63,282 nucleotides of DNA. Source: JAKJEP01 sp964580995. Lineage in GTDB: Bacteria > Planctomycetota > Phycisphaerae > Sedimentisphaerales > SM23-30. Position 1 is the stretch's first letter. Every line of letters begins with the position of its first letter. The stretch covers positions 1-63,282 of the forward strand of contig CAZOMV010000019.1 of assembly GCA_964580995.1 (NCBI GenBank). The letters are read 5' to 3'. This document shows positions 1 to 8,205 of this stretch, one piece after another. The position numbers were made by a program, and so were the translations under genes. The notes beneath the pieces are model-generated. The model saw only the letters and a program-made list of their open reading frames with translations. It searched no databases and was not told where the DNA came from.

Positions 1-575
1 TTTCCGCCGCCTTGCGCTCCCTCCTGCGGCAGGACCCCGATGTCATCATGGTCGGTGAAATTCGCGATGCGGAAACCGCGCGGATTGCCGTCCAGGCCTC
101 CCTCACCGGCCATCTGGTCTTATCCACCCTCCATACCAACGACGCCCCCAGCAGTATCACCCGGTTGATTAATATCGGGATCGAATCGTATTTGATCGCC
201 GCTTCCACCAATGCCGTCATGGCCCAGCGGCTGGTCCGCAAAATCTGTTCCCGCTGCAAACAACCCTACCAGCCGAAACCCGAAGAAGCCGGATACATGG
301 AAATGTTCGGGTTTAACCGCAACAACTTGTTCCATGGCGCCGGCTGTGAGTACTGCCGCCATACCGGCTTCCAGGGACGGGTGGGATTGTATGAAATGCT
401 GGTCATCGACGATAAATACCGCGATGTCATCACCAGCAATCCCTCCGTAACCGAATTGCGGCGGATGTGCAAGGAACGCGGAATGACCACCTTGCGGGAA
501 GACGGTTTTAACAAAGTCCGGGCAGGCCTGACCACCATCGATGAAGTCATGCGTGTCACCGAGTGTACCATATAA
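1..575 (+). CDS. pilB: PilB/GspE-family assembly ATPase, C-terminal part (5'-truncated by window edge)
   Basis: Cytoplasmic ATPase that powers pilus or pseudopilus assembly at the inner membrane. Only the last ~190 residues are present; the frame is open to base 3, so the gene begins outside the window. Visible: the Walker B segment (LLRQDPDVIMVGEIRDAETA), the His box (TGHLVLSTLHTNDA) and a tetracysteine zinc site, CSRC then CEYC about 30 residues later. The zinc site is typical of PilB/GspE and absent from PilT. It is followed 42 bp later by pilT and then pilC, so a type IV pilus role is more likely than type II secretion, but the families overlap and pseudopilin genes follow too. Confidence 0.93.
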   Translation, partial: SAALRSLLRQDPDVIMVGEIRDAETARIAVQASLTGHLVLSTLHTNDAPSSITRLINIGIESYLIAASTNAVMAQRLVRKICSRCKQPYQPKPEEAGYMEMFGFNRNNLFHGAGCEYCRHTGFQGRVGLYEMLVIDDKYRDVITSNPSVTELRRMCKERGMTTLREDGFNKVRAGLTTIDEVMRVTECTI

Positions 576-617
576 AAAGAACGTGTCCAGCCGGAACGGG
601 CTGGAAAGGAGATCGCT

Positions 618-1676
618 GTGTCATTCTTACAGGAATTGCTATTAACCGGTTTAAACTGCGGAGCTTCGGATATTCACGTGATGGTGAATTCCCCGCCTCT
701 GCTGCGCATTCATACCGTTCTGCAGGAAACCGATTTCCCGGTCGTCACCCCCGATGGGGCCGAGGAAATGCTCAAGGAAATGATCTCGGATCATCGCTAT
801 CAGGAATTCCTCAAAAGGCGGGATCACGATTTCTCCGCCGAAGTGCCCGGCAAGGGACGGTTTCGTGTCAATGCCCACTTTCAGCGCGGGGCGATTGCCA
901 TCGCCTTCCGTGCCATTCCCGATCATGTCCTGTCGCTGGATAAATTGAACCTTCCCCAGGCGGTCGGCGACTTGACCCGGCTGCCCCGCGGCCTGGTCAT
1001 CGTCACCGGCGACACCGGTTCCGGAAAAAGCACCACCATGGCCAGCATGATTGATGCCATGAACAAAGTCTATCGCAAACACATTATCACCCTCGAAGAC
1101 CCGGTGGAATATGTGCTCACCAGCCATAAATGCGCCATCGAGCAGCGCGAAATCGGGGATGACTGCCCCACCTTCTCCTCCGGCCTGCGCCATGCCCTGC
1201 GGCAGGACCCCGATGTCATCCTCGTCGGGGAAATGCGCGACCTGGAAACCACTTCCGCCGCCATCACCGCCGCCGAAACTGGGCATCTGGTCTTGAGCAC
1301 CCTGCATACCATCAACGCCTCCCAGACCATCGAACGTATTATCGATATTTATCCCAGTGAACAGCAGAATCAGATTCGATCCATGCTGGCCAATACCCTC
1401 CAGGCGGTCATCAGCCAGACCCTCTTCAAACGGATCGATATGCCCGGCATGGTGCCCGGCGTCGAATTGATGCTCTGCAATCCGGCGGTGCGAAACTGCA
1501 TCCGCGAAAACCGGATTTTCGAAATCCCCAATGTGATTGAGACCTCCCGCGGGATGGGAATGCAGACCCTCGATACCAGCATCAGCCAGTTGTACTTCAA
1601 CGGCCAGATTTCCCGCGAGGATGCGCTCGCGCATGCGGCGTTCCCCGAAAAACTCAATCACGCGTTGTGCGCCTAA
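618..1676 (+). CDS. pilT: PilT-type twitching motility ATPase
   Basis: Hexameric ATPase that depolymerises type IV pili; 352 residues, usual PilT length. Walker A is GDTGSGKST at about 131-139, the Asp box is ITLEDPVEY, Walker B is LRQDPDVILVGEMRD (about 194-208), and the His box is TGHLVLSTLHT. The PilB zinc tetracysteine is absent, supporting PilT. The C-terminal AIRNLIRE-like segment of PilT is represented by NPAVRNCIRENR. The start is GTG at 618, chosen for the AAAGGAG ribosome site just upstream and the fit to PilT N-termini. It lies between the pilB fragment and pilC in one operon. Confidence 0.93.
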   Translation: MSFLQELLLTGLNCGASDIHVMVNSPPLLRIHTVLQETDFPVVTPDGAEEMLKEMISDHRYQEFLKRRDHDFSAEVPGKGRFRVNAHFQRGAIAIAFRAIPDHVLSLDKLNLPQAVGDLTRLPRGLVIVTGDTGSGKSTTMASMIDAMNKVYRKHIITLEDPVEYVLTSHKCAIEQREIGDDCPTFSSGLRHALRQDPDVILVGEMRDLETTSAAITAAETGHLVLSTLHTINASQTIERIIDIYPSEQQNQIRSMLANTLQAVISQTLFKRIDMPGMVPGVELMLCNPAVRNCIRENRIFEIPNVIETSRGMGMQTLDTSISQLYFNGQISREDALAHAAFPEKLNHALCA

Positions 1677-1759
1677 TGGTGGCGAAATTACGACTCAGGA
1701 ATACAACCTGTTTTTTCAGGAAAAAGAGGCCGCCAGAGATTCTGGCGTAGGAATTTGTC

Positions 1760-2983
1760 ATGCCGAATTATCGCTATGAAATACGACAGTCTAACGGTCA
1801 GGTAACCGCCGGCGTAATTGCAGCCGAGTCCAACTCCGCTGCTATTCTCTCCCTGCGCAGCCAGGGCGCCTATATCCTCGCCTTGTCCGAAGTCATCAAG
1901 GAAAAAGGCCGGGGCCTGCAGGGCCTGCTGGCGCTGAACATTCAGTCCGGGCCTTCCGCCAAGGATGTCTTGAATTTTACCCGCCAGCTCGCCGTCATGA
2001 TCAAGGCCGGTATCAGTATTCGCGCTGCCCTGGACGGCATTTCCGAACAAATCGATAATCCCAAATTCCGCTCGATCGTCAATCAAATCAAGCGGGATGT
2101 CGAAGCCGGCAAACCCTTCTCGGAAGCCCTGGTCAAGTACCCCAAAATATTCAGCCCCTTGTATGTCAACATGGTTCGGGCCTCGGAACTCTCCGGTGCT
2201 TTTGGCACCATGCTCGAACGCATCGCCGAATATCAGGGCCAGCAGATCGAAACCCGCGCCCAGGTTCGCGGCGCCATGATCTACCCCATTATTATTGGCG
2301 TCATGGCGGTCTCCACCACCGTCTTCCTGCTCACCTTTGTGCTGCCGAAGTTCGTCGTGATCTTTCAGGGAAAAGAAGCCGCCCTGCCTGCCCCGACCAA
2401 AGTGATCCTCTTTCTTAGTTCCACCATGCGCTCCTATTGGTATCTGTTCATAGGCGGTGCCGTGGCTTCCGTCTGGTCCTTCTTCTGGTTTATCAATACC
2501 GCCCTGGGCCGCGTCTGGTGGGATCGGACCAAGCTGACCCTGCCGATCCTAAAAAAATTATGCCGCTGTCTCTACATTTCCCGGAGCATGCACACCATGG
2601 GCGAACTGGTCAATGCCGGTGTCCCCATGCTGGATACCATCAGCATTACCGCCAATATTTCCGGAAATGTCCTTTTCAAACGCATGTGGCATCAGGTGTT
2701 CGTTTCCGTCAAACAGGGAAAAAAAATCTCCGCGCCCCTGCAAAAATGCCCTCTGCTGCCCAAGGGAGTCGTGCAGATGATCTGCAGCGGCGAGGAAAGC
2801 GGTAAACTCGCCGATGTCCTCTGCGATATCAGTGAGTATTACCAGAAAGAACTCAAAAACGTCATTCGGGCGGTTACCGCCATGATCGAACCGCTGATGA
2901 TCGTCCTGATGGGTGTAATCGTAGGTTTTATCGCCATGAGTATCATTCTGCCGATCTTCAAATTGTCCAGTCTGGTTAAATAA
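1760..2983 (+). CDS. pilC: PilC/GspF inner-membrane platform protein
   Basis: Polytopic inner-membrane protein that links the assembly ATPases to the growing pilus; 407 residues, normal for the family. Two T2SSF domains are visible, the first around residues 65-190 (FTRQLAVMIKAGISIRAALD, with LYVNMVRASE) and the second around 270-395 (SRSMHTMGELVNAGVPMLDT, with MICSGEESG). Hydrophobic spans occur near 170-190, 220-240 and at the C-terminus. The start is ATG 1760, 84 bp after pilT. Order pilB-pilT-pilC is classical for type IV pilus operons. Confidence 0.94.
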   Translation: MPNYRYEIRQSNGQVTAGVIAAESNSAAILSLRSQGAYILALSEVIKEKGRGLQGLLALNIQSGPSAKDVLNFTRQLAVMIKAGISIRAALDGISEQIDNPKFRSIVNQIKRDVEAGKPFSEALVKYPKIFSPLYVNMVRASELSGAFGTMLERIAEYQGQQIETRAQVRGAMIYPIIIGVMAVSTTVFLLTFVLPKFVVIFQGKEAALPAPTKVILFLSSTMRSYWYLFIGGAVASVWSFFWFINTALGRVWWDRTKLTLPILKKLCRCLYISRSMHTMGELVNAGVPMLDTISITANISGNVLFKRMWHQVFVSVKQGKKISAPLQKCPLLPKGVVQMICSGEESGKLADVLCDISEYYQKELKNVIRAVTAMIEPLMIVLMGVIVGFIAMSIILPIFKLSSLVK

Positions 2984-2992
2984 GGTGAAAAA

Positions 2993-3436
2993 ATGAAACG
3001 GTTAAAAATCACGCGGACCAAACGGCAATCGGGTTTTACCTTAATGGAATCGGTGTACGCCATTATGATTATCGGCCTGGGGGTGGTCGCCCTCATGCAG
3101 GTGTTTACCGCCGGCACCACCGTCAACGATTACGGCGACGGACTCTCCAAAGCGGTCTTCCTCGCCAACGAACTCCGGTCCATGACCGATTATGTCAATT
3201 ACGAAAACCTGATGCTCCTGGATACCGGCCCCTTTAACGGCGTCGATGCCAACGGCAACGCCGTGGCCGGCCTGCAAAATTTCCAGCAGCAGTTGATTAT
3301 ACAGCCGGTCAATCCCGATGATTTAACCATCTATGCCGGCTCTAATCCCTATGGCCTTCTGATAACCGCTGCCGTCTCCCGTAACGGGCAGCAACTAACT
3401 CGGATAAGCTGGCTGCGTACCATAGACAAACTGTAG
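2993..3436 (+). CDS. PilV-like minor prepilin
   Basis: 147-residue protein with a class III prepilin signal: basic leader, Gly14, then FTLMES with Glu at +5 of the mature protein, followed by a hydrophobic helix (VYAIMIIGLGVVALMQVF). Prepilin peptidase should cut after Gly14. The rest has no motif I recognise, which is usual for minor pilins. Starts 9 bp after pilC with GGTGAAAA upstream, so it is translated as part of the same operon. The assignment to the PilV/GspI subgroup is by position and size only. Confidence 0.85.
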   Translation: MKRLKITRTKRQSGFTLMESVYAIMIIGLGVVALMQVFTAGTTVNDYGDGLSKAVFLANELRSMTDYVNYENLMLLDTGPFNGVDANGNAVAGLQNFQQQLIIQPVNPDDLTIYAGSNPYGLLITAAVSRNGQQLTRISWLRTIDKL

Positions 3437-3437
3437 A

Positions 3438-3457
3438 GTGTGCAACGGGTTGCACAC
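3438..3457 (+). repeat. Perfect 9-bp palindrome, GTGTGCAAC element, copy 1
   Basis: GTGTGCAAC, two bases, then GTTGCACAC. It begins 1 bp after the PilV-like stop codon, inside the pilus operon. As RNA it would form a 9-bp stem with a very short loop. The same element recurs at 5810-5829 and 60680-60699. It could be a dispersed palindromic element or a processing/attenuation hairpin. Confidence 0.85.
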
Positions 3458-3511
3458 CTGATTTAGGAAAAACTTTTTATATTCTCGTCGGAGAAAGAAA
3501 GGACTGCTGAC

Positions 3512-5125
3512 ATGAGAACCTCAAAACGATCATGTCGCGGAGGCAGTTCAGTACTCGCGGTCATTTTTGTAACGCTCTTTTCGGTCCTGGCGATCTCGTT
3601 TACCGCCATGAGCAACATCAACGTCCAGATGTCCCGCAATCATCGGGATCTGGTCCTGGCCCAGGCCGCCGCCGAATCCGGCCTGCAATATGCCCGGTAT
3701 CTGGTAAACTCCTACGAACCGCCGGCAACTGCCTATTCGCCCCGGAATACTGTCACCGAACAGGAAGCGTCGGATTCTTTTGGTTATTTTGTCACCCATG
3801 TCCAGACCCTCCTGGCCGATTCGCCCATTCTGGCAGGGCAGGGAATCTTTCAGGATTTGACCGCCGGACTGCTTCAGGTCCCCGCCAGCGGCGGGATCTG
3901 CTATGTCAACGATGGAACCGCGTCCTTTTCCCTGCGGTTTGAATTTGCCGCTGGCGACGAAAGCAATCCGCATCGTATGATTATCACCAGTACCGGCACC
4001 CAGGAACAGGTCAGCCGTTCCGTCCGCTTGTCCTTCCCCATCCAGAAAGACTCCCGAGTGCTCGAATATGCCATCGCCGGCCGGGGCCGTATGTGGATTA
4101 CCGGCGATTGTACGGTTGATGGCGACATCTTCAGCTCCTGGGATCGCACCGACCTCTCACCTTTCAATATCACCGCGGATTCCCGGATCAACGGAACCAT
4201 CAATACGGTTCTTACCCTCGATCAGGTCCAGGCCCAGTCCTGGCAAATGGAAACCCTCGATGAAAACGGCAATCCCGTCTTCGATGAAAATGGCGATCGC
4301 GTCTATAGTACCGAAGATGAAGTGCAGGGTTATCACGAAGGGATCAATTATGGCCAGCAGGATATGACCATGCCCGGCATGGACATCGCCGATTATAACA
4401 CCGACGACTACAAAACCATGGTCACCGATATTGCTGCTTCCGCGACTACTACCTATGAGTATTTCCCCCATCTGGCCGGGAACTATACCCTGCCTAGCTC
4501 TGCTTCCAGTCTCAAACTAAAACGGTATGTCTATCAAAATATGACCTTTACCAATAAATCGCTGCCCAATAACCGAAACGCCCTGTTTAAAAATTGTACC
4601 TTTGAGGGTGTAACCTATATCAAATGCTCCAAAACCGGCAGCACCTATTATAACAATGTCCGCTTTGATAATTGCACCTTTAACGGCCCTATTATCACCG
4701 AAGTTCCCCAGGTCCTCAAATGGCAGCAAAATTGCCTCTATTTCACCGGCTCGGCCACCTTCCAGAACCAGGCCATGGAAGAGGCCACCATCCTGGCCCC
4801 GCACTTTAACGTCAACCTGGGAAATACCAATCCGGTCGAAGGGGATACCAATGTCCTGACCGGCGCCATCGTCGGCGGGATCGTCGATGTCCGCGGCAAT
4901 GCCGAAATCATTGGCACCATCATTTCCATGTGCGATACCACCGCCTGGACCTCCGGCTATGTGACGAATGTCGGGGCCACGATGGGAGACGGCGGTTCCG
5001 AAACCACCGAACCCGGCGATATCGGTGTCATCCATATTACGCCCGACCCCGGCCAGATGCTGCCCAGCGGCATCCAAACCCCCATCGTCATCCTCCCCGA
5101 TGGAAATACCTACGTGGAGTTGTAA
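3512..5125 (+). CDS. PilX-like pilus-assembly protein with large C-terminal domain
   Basis: 537 residues. The N-terminus has a basic leader, then one hydrophobic helix (SVLAVIFVTLFSVLAISFTA) followed by NVQMSRNHRDLVLAQAAAESGLQYAR; the AAESG-x-xYAR segment is the PilX N-terminal signature (the AAExG element). It lacks a clear G|FxxxE prepilin site. The body (about 180-537) is rich in Thr, Asn and Gly with phrases like TVDGDIFSSW, GTINTVLTLDQ and IVGGIVDVRGNAEIIGTI, suggesting a beta-helix-like fold similar to bactofilin or polymer-forming domains. Sits between two prepilin genes, so probably a minor component or tip-associated pseudopilin. The body is an inference from composition. Confidence 0.72.
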   Translation: MRTSKRSCRGGSSVLAVIFVTLFSVLAISFTAMSNINVQMSRNHRDLVLAQAAAESGLQYARYLVNSYEPPATAYSPRNTVTEQEASDSFGYFVTHVQTLLADSPILAGQGIFQDLTAGLLQVPASGGICYVNDGTASFSLRFEFAAGDESNPHRMIITSTGTQEQVSRSVRLSFPIQKDSRVLEYAIAGRGRMWITGDCTVDGDIFSSWDRTDLSPFNITADSRINGTINTVLTLDQVQAQSWQMETLDENGNPVFDENGDRVYSTEDEVQGYHEGINYGQQDMTMPGMDIADYNTDDYKTMVTDIAASATTTYEYFPHLAGNYTLPSSASSLKLKRYVYQNMTFTNKSLPNNRNALFKNCTFEGVTYIKCSKTGSTYYNNVRFDNCTFNGPIITEVPQVLKWQQNCLYFTGSATFQNQAMEEATILAPHFNVNLGNTNPVEGDTNVLTGAIVGGIVDVRGNAEIIGTIISMCDTTAWTSGYVTNVGATMGDGGSETTEPGDIGVIHITPDPGQMLPSGIQTPIVILPDGNTYVEL

Positions 5126-5131
5126 TTCGAT

Positions 5132-5710
5132 ATGAATACTCATAAAAACCAAAAAAACCGCAGAAACCGGCAGCGATCAGCCGGCCTGTCCCTGATCGAG
5201 GTGCTGCTCTCGATCACCATCATGGCCCTTTTGCTCACCGCCACCGCCGTCGCCTTCGACGCCGCCTTCAAAAGCTACAAGGTCAATCATGACCTGGCCA
5301 CCGTCAGCGTCTCCGCCCGCAATGCCCTCTTTCAGATGAGCAGCACCATCCGCTCCGCCTGGAACGACCCCGATGTGGATACCATCGACATCAGCTCCGA
5401 CGGCACAGAATGCTCCCTCGTCGATGCCGCCGGTCGGGCGATTATCTACCGCTACGTCGAGGCGGATAATCAACTGAAAGTCAATCTCAACGGCAGCACC
5501 GACTGGTTCGTCCTGGTCGATAACGTCTATCCCGTCACCGTCGGCGACCGGATCTTTACCGCAACCGATAAAGACGGGTATGTTCTCACCGGTTCAGTCA
5601 CCGGCCAGATGCTCTCCCAAGTCGAAATGCGCTTCATGGTCACCCAGGAAGGCCTCAGCCGCACTATCTCCGCCGCCGCCGTCCCCCGCAACATGCTCTA
5701 CAATAAATAA
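5132..5710 (+). CDS. PilW/GspJ-like minor prepilin
   Basis: 192-residue prepilin: long basic leader, Gly18 before LSLIEVLLSITIMALLLTAT, with Glu at +5 of the mature chain. The remainder includes RNALFQMSSTIRSAWNDPD, the amphipathic segment found in PilW/GspJ proteins. Begins 6 bp after the preceding stop, closing the pilus operon. After it come palindromic repeats and a strand switch, so this is the likely operon end. Confidence 0.85.
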   Translation: MNTHKNQKNRRNRQRSAGLSLIEVLLSITIMALLLTATAVAFDAAFKSYKVNHDLATVSVSARNALFQMSSTIRSAWNDPDVDTIDISSDGTECSLVDAAGRAIIYRYVEADNQLKVNLNGSTDWFVLVDNVYPVTVGDRIFTATDKDGYVLTGSVTGQMLSQVEMRFMVTQEGLSRTISAAAVPRNMLYNK

Positions 5711-5726
5711 TGTCCCCAAATATGGG

Positions 5727-5873
5727 TAGGGTGTGCACCGCACACCTTTTCTAATTGTGCCACGGCTGTGTCAGCTGTGCATCGGGTCATTTCGTCCGCA
5801 GCCTGTAGGGTGTGCAACTGGTTGCACACGCGGCATCCGTCCCTTAATTTGTAGGGTGGGTTCTTAACCCACC
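5727..5873 (+). repeat. Three TAGGGT-led palindromic elements in tandem
   Basis: Three stem-forming elements lie in the gap after the pilus operon. 5730-5746 is GGTGTGC-ACC-GCACACC followed by a T-run and could act as the operon terminator. 5810-5829 is GTGTGCAAC with its complement, followed by GCGG. 5855-5873 is GGTGGGTT-CTT-AACCCACC. Each is led by TAGGG(T), but the stem sequence differs while pairing is kept, a sign that the structure matters. Related elements at 3438, 23389, 23671 and 60680. Confidence 0.8.
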
Positions 5874-5906
5874 AATCTACAAGGGTGTTCACCGCCCGCC
5901 CTTCTT

Positions 5907-7034
5907 TTATTGCCACCGCTGGATCGTCTCCACAATCGTTCGCGCCGCCTGCGGATGCGAAATCCGCCGGGCGTTGGCCTGCATCGCCGCCAGCCGCACC
6001 GGGTCATCCAGCAGGGTATCGATCTTGTACGCCAGTGTCGGCAGATTGTTGCACCGGATCGCCGCCCCCTGCTCCAGCAGATGATCCGAATTCCGCTCCT
6101 CCTGCCCCCGCAGCGGATTCATAACCACAAACGCCAGCCCCTTCGCCAGCGCCTCCGACACCGTCAGCCCCCCCGTCGCCCCCAGCAGAATATCCGCCGC
6201 TGACATATACTCATCCATCTCCGTGGTAAATCCAATCGGCTGCAAAACCACCGGACTCTCCTGCGGAACCGCCGCCGCGATCTGGTCCAGCCGCTGCTTC
6301 AACTCCTCATTCCGCCCGCAAATAGCCACCACCTGGGCCGGATGCCGCAATTTCGTCAGATTCGCCAGCATCTCCTCCAGCGGTCCATGCCCCCAGCCGC
6401 CCGCCGACAGCAGAATCGTCGGCCGCTCCGCATCCAGCCCGTGCCGGATTCGCATCTGCCGCTTGTCTTTTTCCTGCGAAAACACCGAATCAATCGGAAT
6501 CCCCGAAACCGTAATCTTGTCCGCCGGAATCCCCAGTTGTTCCAGATGGACCTTCGCCTCCTCAATCGTCACAAAATAATGCTCATAATGATGGCACAGC
6601 CACATGGCATGTACATCAAAATCCGTCACGATAATCGCCTGCGGACAGCGGAGCCGCTCCTTCGCCTTCATCCAGGAAACGATTTCCGCCGGCAAGAAAT
6701 GCGTGCAGATAATCAAATCCGGCTCCTCACCTTCCAGCAGCTTGATAAAGGCCCGCGCATTGACCTTGTCAAACTGCAGCCGCCGCCTCTCTTTCTGCCA
6801 GGGCTTGTCCAACTGGTCGAAAAAATACCGGTGCAGATCCGGCAGCTTCTGGATCACGGTAAAATACGTCTTCTGATACAGCGTCCGGAACGCCTTCGAC
6901 ATATAGTCCAGCGTATCGACCACCGCCACCTCCCGCGCCGCTCCGCCTTCCCGCAGCGCCTTCTCCACCGCCTGCGCCGCCCGGTTATGCCCCGCCCCCA
7001 CCGATACCGTTAAAATCAATACCTTGTTAAACAT
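5907..7034 (-). CDS. MGDG synthase/UgtP-like lipid glycosyltransferase (GT28)
   Basis: 375-residue GT-B glycosyltransferase resembling monogalactosyldiacylglycerol synthase and processive diacylglycerol glucosyltransferase. The N-terminal MGDG-synthase domain starts with ILTVSVGAGHNRAAQAV, the hallmark segment. Mid-protein are FLPAEIVSWMKA and IIVTDFDVHAMWL, and the C-terminal nucleotide-sugar domain has LSAGGWG and ADILLGATGGLTVSEALAKG. Likely transfers a sugar from a UDP-sugar to diacylglycerol at the inner membrane. A longer open frame runs upstream to 7562, but that part lies opposite hemC and has no homology to the family, so ATG 7034 is the start. Divergent from hemC. Confidence 0.87.
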   Translation of the reverse strand: MFNKVLILTVSVGAGHNRAAQAVEKALREGGAAREVAVVDTLDYMSKAFRTLYQKTYFTVIQKLPDLHRYFFDQLDKPWQKERRRLQFDKVNARAFIKLLEGEEPDLIICTHFLPAEIVSWMKAKERLRCPQAIIVTDFDVHAMWLCHHYEHYFVTIEEAKVHLEQLGIPADKITVSGIPIDSVFSQEKDKRQMRIRHGLDAERPTILLSAGGWGHGPLEEMLANLTKLRHPAQVVAICGRNEELKQRLDQIAAAVPQESPVVLQPIGFTTEMDEYMSAADILLGATGGLTVSEALAKGLAFVVMNPLRGQEERNSDHLLEQGAAIRCNNLPTLAYKIDTLLDDPVRLAAMQANARRISHPQAARTIVETIQRWQ

Positions 7035-7077
7035 GACCTCATTATACCCTCCGGTTATTTGAAGGGGAATAAAAACT

Positions 7078-7108
7078 TTGTTTCCCTTTTCCCCAAACCT
7101 GCTATAAT
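7078..7108 (+). promoter_or_regulatory. Candidate promoter for hemC
   Basis: TATAAT at 7103-7108 with TTGTTT at 7078-7083 and a 19-bp spacer. The -10 is perfect, but the -35 match and spacing are poor. About 30 bp upstream of the hemC start. Confidence 0.4.
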
Positions 7109-7136
7109 CACAGAAAATAAAAAAGCGTTTTTGACA

Positions 7137-8075
7137 ATGAATGGTATGAACGAAAAAAAAATCATCATCGGCACCCGCGGCAGCCGGTTGGCCCTGGTCC
7201 AGTCCCGCTGGGTCCAGCAGGCCCTCCAGCAAGCCTGTCCCGATCTGCACACCGAGCTGCTCACCATCCAGACCAAAGGCGATATTATCCTCGATGCCGC
7301 CCTCTCGAAAATCGGCGACAAGGGACTCTTCACCCGCGAAATCGAAAATGCCCTGCTGACCCGCCAGATCGATCTGGCCGTCCACAGCCTCAAGGACCTG
7401 CCCACCGTTTCCCCTCCCGGCCTGCGGATTGCCGCCATCCCGCCGCGTCAGGATCCCGCCGATGTCCTCCTTAGCAAAGACCATCTGCCCCTGGCCCAGC
7501 TCCCGCCCGGCGCGGTAGTCCTGACCAGTTCCCTGCGCCGCCGCGCCCAGCTTCTCCACCACCGCCCGGATTTACACGTACTCGATATCCGCGGCAATGT
7601 CACCACCCGCATCCGCAAATGGCAGGAAGGGCCGGCCCACGCCCTGGTCATGGCCGCCGCCGGCCTCAACCGCCTCCAGCTACAAATCCACATTACCGAA
7701 CGCCTCGACCCGATGCAATTTCTGCCCGCCTGCGGCCAGGGCGCCCTCGCCCTGCAAATCCGGGATGATGATACGGATCTATCCGTCCGGCTCCAAACAC
7801 TCGATGACCCCGCCGCACGGGCTACCACCACCGCCGAACGGTCTTTGCTGGCCGCTCTGCAGGGCGGCTGCCAGATCCCCATCGGCGCCCATGCCCAGCT
7901 CGAAAACGGCAAATTATCCCTCAAAGCCATGATTGCCGATGTACGCGGGGTATGTTATATTACCGCCGAGGATACCGGCGCCATCGACCAGCCGGAAGAA
8001 CTGGGTAAACGTCTGGCCGATCAACTCATCAAGCAAGGCGCCCAAAAGATCCTCGATGAAATCAAAAGCCGATAG
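7137..8075 (+). CDS. hemC: Porphobilinogen deaminase (hydroxymethylbilane synthase)
   Basis: Polymerises four porphobilinogens to hydroxymethylbilane in tetrapyrrole synthesis. 312 residues from ATG 7137, standard for HemC; the open frame upstream to 7059 is non-homologous. Motifs: IIGTRGSRLALVQSRWV at the N-terminus, GLFTREIENALL, DLAVHSLKDLPT, SSLRRRAQLL, LDIRGNVTTRIRKW, and GGCQIPIGAHA, whose Cys attaches the dipyrromethane cofactor. It precedes the cobA-hemD fusion by 130 bp, so uroporphyrinogen III formation and its first methylation are encoded together. Confidence 0.96.
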   Translation: MNGMNEKKIIIGTRGSRLALVQSRWVQQALQQACPDLHTELLTIQTKGDIILDAALSKIGDKGLFTREIENALLTRQIDLAVHSLKDLPTVSPPGLRIAAIPPRQDPADVLLSKDHLPLAQLPPGAVVLTSSLRRRAQLLHHRPDLHVLDIRGNVTTRIRKWQEGPAHALVMAAAGLNRLQLQIHITERLDPMQFLPACGQGALALQIRDDDTDLSVRLQTLDDPAARATTTAERSLLAALQGGCQIPIGAHAQLENGKLSLKAMIADVRGVCYITAEDTGAIDQPEELGKRLADQLIKQGAQKILDEIKSR

Positions 8076-8141
8076 GTATTTTAACGGCATGTAATCCTGG
8101 ATAATACTGGTCTTGAAAATTTGTTTTTTTGTGATTTGAAA

Positions 8142-8169
8142 TTGTTTAGAATTTAGAGTTTAGTATTTC
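8142..8169 (+). repeat. TTTAGAA heptamer micro-repeat, partial copy
   Basis: Run of TTTAGAA-type heptamers between hemC and the cobA-hemD fusion, preceded by an A/T-rich TGATTTGAAATTG lead. Same word family as 28112-28147, 28449-28482, 28973-29011 and 55714-55752. Confidence 0.7.
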
Positions 8170-8205
8170 CCATAGCTAAACTCCATAACAACGAAAGTAT
8201 GGTAT

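Noticed and set aside
651..1661. 336-codon minus-strand frame
   Set aside because: Antisense shadow of pilT with no ribosome site or motif.
7035..7562. N-terminal extension of the glycosyltransferase frame
   Set aside because: The segment overlaps hemC in antisense and is low-complexity; the GT28 homology begins exactly at the ATG at 7034.
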